DNA from: Ligilactobacillus aviarius subsp. aviarius DSM 20655
GTDB lineage: Bacteria > Bacillota > Bacilli > Lactobacillales > Lactobacillaceae
Length of the DNA: 64,000 nucleotides
Direction of reading: 5' to 3'
NCBI RefSeq assembly: GCF_001436315.1
Contig: NZ_AYZA01000024.1
Span: forward strand, 139,694 to 203,693
The notes below the pieces were generated by a model. The model made no database searches and had not been told where the DNA came from. It saw only the letters and a program-made list of their open reading frames with translations. How positions within the stretch are numbered: position 1 is the stretch's first letter; each line of letters begins with the position of its first letter. This document shows positions 60,097-64,000 of this stretch, in pieces. The translations under genes were made by a program, and so were the position numbers.

Positions 60097-60558
60097 ATGT
60101 ACGATGTTTTGAAGATCGTTAACTGGATGCGGGTCAAAAATAAAGCTGAGTTAATTGAAAATGAAAACGCGGAAGAACTGACCCAGATGAAAGCAATGAA
60201 ACTCCTGTATTATGTTCAAGGTGTAAGTCTTGTATATTTAAAGCACCGGATGTTTCCAGATGATATTTTAGCTTGGAAATATGGCCCGGCAGTTTCAAAA
60301 GTCCATCAAAAATATCAAGGACAGCGTGAAATTGTTGGTGAGGTTTCGGAAAATGATATCGATGATTATAATGAATTGAGTGCCAATTCCAGGGTTAACA
60401 ATGTCTTAAATACCGTTTGGGATACATTTGGTTATATGTCGGCATCACAGCTCCTGAAGCAGACTCACAAGGAATCACCATGGAAGAATACGAAGCAAAG
60501 TGAAGTCATTACCGATGATGAGATGAAAAAGTATTTTTCAAAAATTGTGAGTGAATGA
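60097..60558 (+). CDS. Panacea-domain (SocA/GepA-like, DUF4065) protein
   Basis: 153 residues from ATG 60097, 7 nt after TTGGAGG. The core MKLLYYVQGVSLVYLKHRMF and ILAWKYGPAVSKVHQKYQ (about residues 32-72) is the Panacea/DUF4065 signature. Such proteins act as antitoxins for diverse toxins or as phage-associated regulators. No clear toxin gene is adjacent: pyk is upstream and a small RNA candidate downstream. It may be an orphan antitoxin. Confidence 0.8.
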   Translation: MYDVLKIVNWMRVKNKAELIENENAEELTQMKAMKLLYYVQGVSLVYLKHRMFPDDILAWKYGPAVSKVHQKYQGQREIVGEVSENDIDDYNELSANSRVNNVLNTVWDTFGYMSASQLLKQTHKESPWKNTKQSEVITDDEMKKYFSKIVSE

Positions 60559-60592
60559 GATGAAGATTCAAAGTCAGGATAATAACAGTTAA

Positions 60593-60616
60593 CAGTTAAA
60601 ATCTGTCCTGTATAAT
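60593..60616 (+). promoter_or_regulatory. Promoter of a small RNA
   Basis: TTAACA, 16-bp spacer, TATAAT (about 60611-60616), within 60 bp of the Panacea gene end. Confidence 0.55.
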
Positions 60617-60621
60617 ATGAA

Positions 60622-60769
60622 TTACAATTAAACGGCTAGGAATATAAAGAGCTGGCATAGTGGATACACACGGTGACCCAGCAGCAACGTACCTTTCGCG
60701 AAGGCAACGTGCTCCAGTGTATAGCGATATTCTTCATGACGTCTGGGGAATATCTCCAGGCGTTTTTTG
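60622..60769 (+). ncRNA. Candidate structured small RNA (about 150 nt)
   Basis: Own promoter and terminator, no reading frame. The central part folds as a long interrupted hairpin: GATACAC with GTGTATAGC, AGCAACGT with ACGTGCT, and CCTTTCGCGAAGG as the tip. The terminator is CGTCTGGGGA / TCTCCAGGCG plus T6. A long rod with internal bulges resembles 6S-type RNA of lactic acid bacteria, but size is short and I cannot confirm the family. Confidence 0.55.
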
Positions 60770-60803
60770 TTAGTTAAATTAATTGAAGGAGGACACGTGA
60801 AGA

Positions 60804-60918
60804 ATGGAGTTTACGGTCAAAATGCATGTTGAAATTGAGAAAGTTGATGATTCAAACCAACAATCATCCGCACAGCTGGGCGGAAGCGATGGTTAAACAT
60901 GCAAAGAAAGCTAAGTAA
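60804..60918 (+). pseudogene. Possible small ORF interrupted by a frameshift
   Basis: ATG 60804, with AAGGAGG 11 nt upstream, reads MEFTVKMHVEIEKVDDSNQQ and stops after 30 codons at 60896. The +1 frame from about 60859 continues as NNHPHSWAEAMVKHAKKAK to a stop at 60918 and looks more protein-like, suggesting one inserted base. Low confidence; could also be non-coding. Confidence 0.3.
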
Positions 60919-60946
60919 CTAAATGGAATGGGAGAGGGTTTATAAG

Positions 60947-61312
60947 ATGAAAAAGAAAATAACTGAAGAACAGTTAAATGCGTTAACTGAAGCAGTGCGC
61001 AAGGAACTTAAGGAAAATGATTCGAATGTGCTTTACTTTGATGAGTATGATTATTTTTGGCCACGTGATCAAAACGGAGATGATATTGAGGCGAAAGATT
61101 TTGCGGATGATTTAGGAATTAAACTAGGTTTATTTACAAGGGTAAATCGTTCAGGAGAACTTGAAATTTATCAAAAGCATTCGCGAATAACTTATTTGAT
61201 TCAAAATGGGATAATTACTTTTGGATTCATTAGTATTTTAGTTCAACTGCCGTTTGTAGCAATTGTAAACATTTTTGATCCTAGTCATTTTCTTAGATCA
61301 GTATGGAGATAG
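60947..61312 (+). CDS. Hypothetical protein with C-terminal membrane segment (121 aa)
   Basis: ATG 60947, 10 nt after GAGAGGG; an in-frame ATG at 60923 has a weaker context. N-terminal acidic soluble part (YFDEYDYFWPRDQNGDD) and a hydrophobic helix at about residues 84-110. Not recognised. Monocistronic. Confidence 0.55.
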   Translation: MKKKITEEQLNALTEAVRKELKENDSNVLYFDEYDYFWPRDQNGDDIEAKDFADDLGIKLGLFTRVNRSGELEIYQKHSRITYLIQNGIITFGFISILVQLPFVAIVNIFDPSHFLRSVWR

Positions 61313-61431
61313 TATCAATTAAAATCCTTATGACAATAAAAAAACGTGGAAAATTAAGTACGCTTGATGAGATTTAAAAATAATATGGGCTATTGTAGAA
61401 TTTAAAATTTTATTTATTTGACGGATAGTTT

Positions 61432-61470
61432 AAAAGCAACCTCTTCCGGTGAGGAAAAGGCTGCTTTCTT
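61432..61470 (+). terminator. Terminator-like hairpin upstream of MazG-like gene
   Basis: AAAAGCA.CCTC / GAGG....TGCTTT with a short T run. A TATAAT at about 61478 immediately follows as -10 of the next gene. Confidence 0.55.
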
Positions 61471-61516
61471 ATACGGTATAATAAAAGAGAGTGAAAACGA
61501 AAAGAGGCAATTTATC

Positions 61517-61816
61517 ATGGATCATCAAAAATTAATGCAGGAACTTATCGATTTCAGAAACTCGCGCGGATGGGATGAGGCCCATTCCTTGCCAAATTTA
61601 GCAAAGTCAGTAAATATTGAAGCTGCGGAAATTTTAGAAATTTTTCAATGGAAAAAGACAAGCGATGAGTTAAGTGAAGATGAGAAAACGCATTTAAAAG
61701 GCGAAATTGCAGATACGTTAATCTATCTGTTTTACATGTGCGACCGATTGAATGTTGATCCAATGGACGTGATGAAGGCGAAACTTGAGTATAATAAAGG
61801 ACGGAAGTGGGATTGA
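61517..61816 (+). CDS. MazG-like nucleotide pyrophosphohydrolase
   Basis: 99 residues from ATG 61517 (AAGAGG 10 nt upstream). The EAAEILEIFQW motif (about 31-41) and EIADTLIYLFYMCDRL (about 61-76) supply the acidic metal-binding residues of the MazG/all-alpha NTP pyrophosphatase family. Probably hydrolyses non-canonical or excess (d)NTPs. The upstream open frame from 61418 crosses a terminator and a -10 box and is rejected. Confidence 0.85.
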   Translation: MDHQKLMQELIDFRNSRGWDEAHSLPNLAKSVNIEAAEILEIFQWKKTSDELSEDEKTHLKGEIADTLIYLFYMCDRLNVDPMDVMKAKLEYNKGRKWD

Positions 61817-62004
61817 GGAAAAAGACGGAACCTATTGGGGGTTAAAGTAAAGATAGCAATAAAAGTTAAAGCTTTTTTAAGATTAAGTGTGAAGAATAAA
61901 TTTTACATTTAATTAGTTTGAGTGCATTTTACGCTTTAAATATAACACGTGATGAGTTTCAGAAGGATATTAGATTAAAACTTTAAGTATTTGAATGCCT
62001 ATAC

Positions 62005-62041
62005 TGAGAATAATCTTTGAATTTAGAGATAATTCTTTTTT
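62005..62041 (+). terminator. Possible terminator
   Basis: GAGAATAATCT / AGAGATAATTCT with a T run. Confidence 0.45.
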
Positions 62042-62132
62042 GTACTCGTGATAACTATAAACACAGTTATAATTAAGCTAAGATTTCCAATTTCTATAAA
62101 CATAATTATAATTTTATATTTTAACTTCATAT

Positions 62133-62146
62133 TGAAACCGTCTCCA
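62133..62146 (+). promoter_or_regulatory. cre-like site upstream of ackA
   Basis: TGAAACCGTCTCCA fits the loose CcpA consensus TGNNANCGNNNNCA. ackA is CcpA-controlled in other Firmicutes, where an upstream cre is described; here function is inferred. Confidence 0.4.
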
Positions 62147-62183
62147 TTACAGCATAAAATTAAATTACAAAGGGGACATTTTT

Positions 62184-63383
62184 ATGAATAAAATTTTAAT
62201 AATCAACTGTGGGAGTTCGAGTTTGAAGTTCAAACTTTTCGATGACCGAGGGGAAGCGGTCATCGCGCAAGGGTTAGTTGAACGGATTAGCCAACAAGAA
62301 TCACCGATTAAGATTAAGTATGAGGAGCAGGTTGCGAAGTTTACCGCTGCTATTCCTAATCATACGACTGCGTTGCAATTTATTTTCAATCAACTAATTA
62401 AGCTAGGAATTATTTCAAATTTAGATGAGATTCAGGCTGTCGGACATCGCGTGGTTGCAGGGGGCGAATACTTTGATCGGTCTGTTGTAGTCACTGAAGA
62501 TGTGATGAATAAGATCGATGAGTTATCCGAACTAGCACCGTTGCACAATCCAGCAAATTTGACTGGAATTAAAATTTGCAAGAAGCTGTTGCCGCATGCA
62601 ATGGGCGTGGCAGCGTTTGATACGTCATTTCATCATACCGTGCCGGAAAGGAATTTTATGTATAGTGTTCCGTACGAATGGTATTCGAAATATCATGTTC
62701 GCCGATATGGAGCGCACGGAATCAGTCACCAATATATCGCAATGCAGACTGCAGCGATGATGAATAAGCCGCTTGATGAATTAACGATGATTTCATGTCA
62801 TTTGGGGGCTGGTTCGTCAATTTGCGCAATACAAAACGGAAAGTCATATGATATTTCAATGGGCTTCACGCCACTTTCAGGAGTGCAGATGGCAACCCGT
62901 TCAGGCGATGTTGATGTTTCACTTGTTTCATACATCATGAAGAAGTTACATATTAATAATATTGATGAAATGATCTACATCTTGAATAAAAAATCTGGAT
63001 TCAAGGGCGTTTCAGGTATTTCGGCTGACATGCGCGATGTTGAACAGGCCGCAGCAGATGGCAATCAACGGGCGCGGTTGGCAATTGAACTGTATGTCAA
63101 CAGTGTGATTCGGTATATTGGACAATATATTGCCGAATTGCAAGGAATTGACGCCATTACATTTACTGCCGGAATTGGTGAAAATGCGATTGAAGTTCGT
63201 GAACAGATATTAAAGCATTTCAACTATCTGAGATTGACCGTTGACCATGCGCGGAATGATGTTCGCGGAGAAAAGCGCTTAATTTCCGGTGACAATTCAA
63301 GTATTCAGGCTTTTGTAATTCCAACTGACGAAGAGCGAATGATTGCGATGGATGTCCGTCGGTTATTGCAAAAGATTCAGTGA
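62184..63383 (+). CDS. ackA: Acetate kinase
   Basis: Interconverts acetyl phosphate plus ADP and acetate plus ATP. 399 residues with INCGSSSLKFKLF (N-terminal phosphate motif), GHRVVAGGEYF, FDTSFHHTVPE and CHLGAGSSICAI, GVSGISADMRD, and a normal C-terminus. SD AAGGGGAC. Monocistronic. Many lactobacilli have more than one ackA, so this may be one of several. Confidence 0.96.
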   Translation: MNKILIINCGSSSLKFKLFDDRGEAVIAQGLVERISQQESPIKIKYEEQVAKFTAAIPNHTTALQFIFNQLIKLGIISNLDEIQAVGHRVVAGGEYFDRSVVVTEDVMNKIDELSELAPLHNPANLTGIKICKKLLPHAMGVAAFDTSFHHTVPERNFMYSVPYEWYSKYHVRRYGAHGISHQYIAMQTAAMMNKPLDELTMISCHLGAGSSICAIQNGKSYDISMGFTPLSGVQMATRSGDVDVSLVSYIMKKLHINNIDEMIYILNKKSGFKGVSGISADMRDVEQAAADGNQRARLAIELYVNSVIRYIGQYIAELQGIDAITFTAGIGENAIEVREQILKHFNYLRLTVDHARNDVRGEKRLISGDNSSIQAFVIPTDEERMIAMDVRRLLQKIQ

Positions 63384-63425
63384 TGAATTATTATTTAAAA
63401 TAATTTAGGGATGGGAGAGAAAAGG

Positions 63426-63701
63426 ATGAATTCGCAATTACATGATTACGTTAAAAAACATTATGAAAATGGTGATTATGGGAATTATCATGATGGCAAA
63501 TATGAATATCATTACGAGAATTTCACTCGCGATGTGCGGGATGATTACGAACTAGGATTTCAAAAAGGAAAAGCAGACCGTTTTAATCATTTTCGCTTCT
63601 TCCCGTTGAAACTGTTTAAAAAGCTCAATCAGTTATTTCATGGGAAACTGCATGAAGTTGTTGATTATATTGAAGGTTATCGAGCGGCGTTTCAACATTA
63701 A
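63426..63701 (+). CDS. Small hypothetical protein (91 aa)
   Basis: ATG 63426 is 8 nt after GGGAG; ATG 63411 in frame is an alternative. Tyr/His/Asp-rich N-terminus (YVKKHYENGDYGNYHDGKYE), then a helical basic C-terminus. No family recognised. A terminator follows. Confidence 0.6.
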   Translation: MNSQLHDYVKKHYENGDYGNYHDGKYEYHYENFTRDVRDDYELGFQKGKADRFNHFRFFPLKLFKKLNQLFHGKLHEVVDYIEGYRAAFQH

Positions 63702-63707
63702 ATTTGT

Positions 63708-63744
63708 AAGGCATTAACTGCATTGTGCGGTTGATGCTTTTTTA
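63708..63744 (+). terminator. Terminator
   Basis: AAGGCATTAAC / GTTGATGCTTT with T6. Confidence 0.8.
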
Positions 63745-64000
63745 ATACGTAGTTAAATATTATTTTATAAAATATACAAATTAAGTATTGAATAACATCT
63801 CTTATTTAATACTTTTTATTTTTATAAAAAACAAATTATAACATTTGGGAGATTACATAATATAACGTTCTTATTTTTATTAAAAAATACAAATTATAAT
63901 TGCTTATATAATAACGGTTAATCGATTTCATAAACATTAGAAATTATTTATTTATTTTCAATATTTTATGTTGACAAATATATATATATATATATATATA
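63745..64000. other. AT-rich non-coding end of the window
   Basis: No gene seen. ACAAATTATAA occurs twice (about 63830 and 63889), and the window ends in a (TA)n run of more than 20 bases. Confidence 0.6.

Larger units (their letters stand above)
61817..62183. other. AT-rich intergenic region before ackA
   Basis: No gene. Contains a terminator-like hairpin at 62005-62041 and a cre-like site at 62133-62146. Confidence 0.6.

Noticed and set aside
63979..64000. (TA)n run as a functional element
   Set aside because: Simple repeat cut by the window end; nothing can be concluded.

Overview
The window is chromosomal DNA of a Lactobacillaceae bacterium. The evidence is the gene order rimP-nusA-ylxR-ylxQ-infB-rbfA-truB-ribF-hrcA-grpE-dnaK-dnaJ followed by clpB, then dnaE-pfkA-pyk and ackA, the TTG/GTG starts with strong AGGAGG sites, and the protein sequences. 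I do not name a genus. The window opens inside a membrane-protein gene and ends in AT-rich non-coding DNA with a (TA)n run.

Host part 1 (1-16957): tail of a membrane protein, a small conserved protein, the ribosome/transcription factor operon (RimP, NusA, RnpM/YlxR, YlxQ, IF2, RbfA) with its own promoter and a leader terminator hairpin, TruB and RibF after an intrinsic terminator, the HrcA/CIRCE-controlled chaperone operon, a TauE/SafE-type exporter on the minus strand, and ClpB.

Integrated element (about 16788-51766, 34.8 kb): a complete siphophage genome inserted in the last 170 bp of clpB. It is bounded by a 170-bp direct repeat of the clpB 3' end (169/170 identical; the only difference is a silent change), so ClpB stays intact and the displaced 3' end sits at the right with what looks like the original clpB terminator. 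The element is visibly more AT-rich than the flanks. It carries a plasmid-type Rep_3 initiator with iterons and a consensus promoter, and no recognisable phage replisome, so it looks like an integrative phage-plasmid. Left arm: a ribbon-helix-helix regulator with TACTAG operators; a consensus promoter driving about 575 nt of highly structured non-coding RNA (ROOL/GOLLD-like candidate); small membrane proteins; a second structured non-coding transcript; an SOS-box-controlled YolD-like gene; a 1.7-kb repeat-rich origin region; Rep with an SSB-like C-terminal tail; an HNH homing-type endonuclease; a putative sigma-like late regulator; and an HNH nuclease. Right arm: a probable cos region, TerS, TerL, portal, a protease-capsid fusion with two nested in-frame starts, connector genes, a gpG/gpGT frameshift pair, tape measure, Dit, Tal, two tail-associated glycosidase-like proteins, baseplate/receptor-binding proteins (one with collagen-like repeats), holin, a GH25/LysM endolysin with signal peptide, and a tyrosine integrase beside attR. 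A CGTTATA motif recurs between intrinsic terminators and ribosome-binding sites through the element and may be the -10 of a phage-specific late promoter. No CI/Cro-type switch is visible.

Host part 2 (51767-64000): two small hypothetical genes, a YjzD-like protein (minus strand), dnaE, pfkA-pyk, a Panacea-domain protein, a candidate structured small RNA with promoter and terminator, small genes including a MazG-like pyrophosphohydrolase, ackA with a possible cre site, and a small hypothetical gene. I found no tRNA, rRNA, insertion sequence or CRISPR array.
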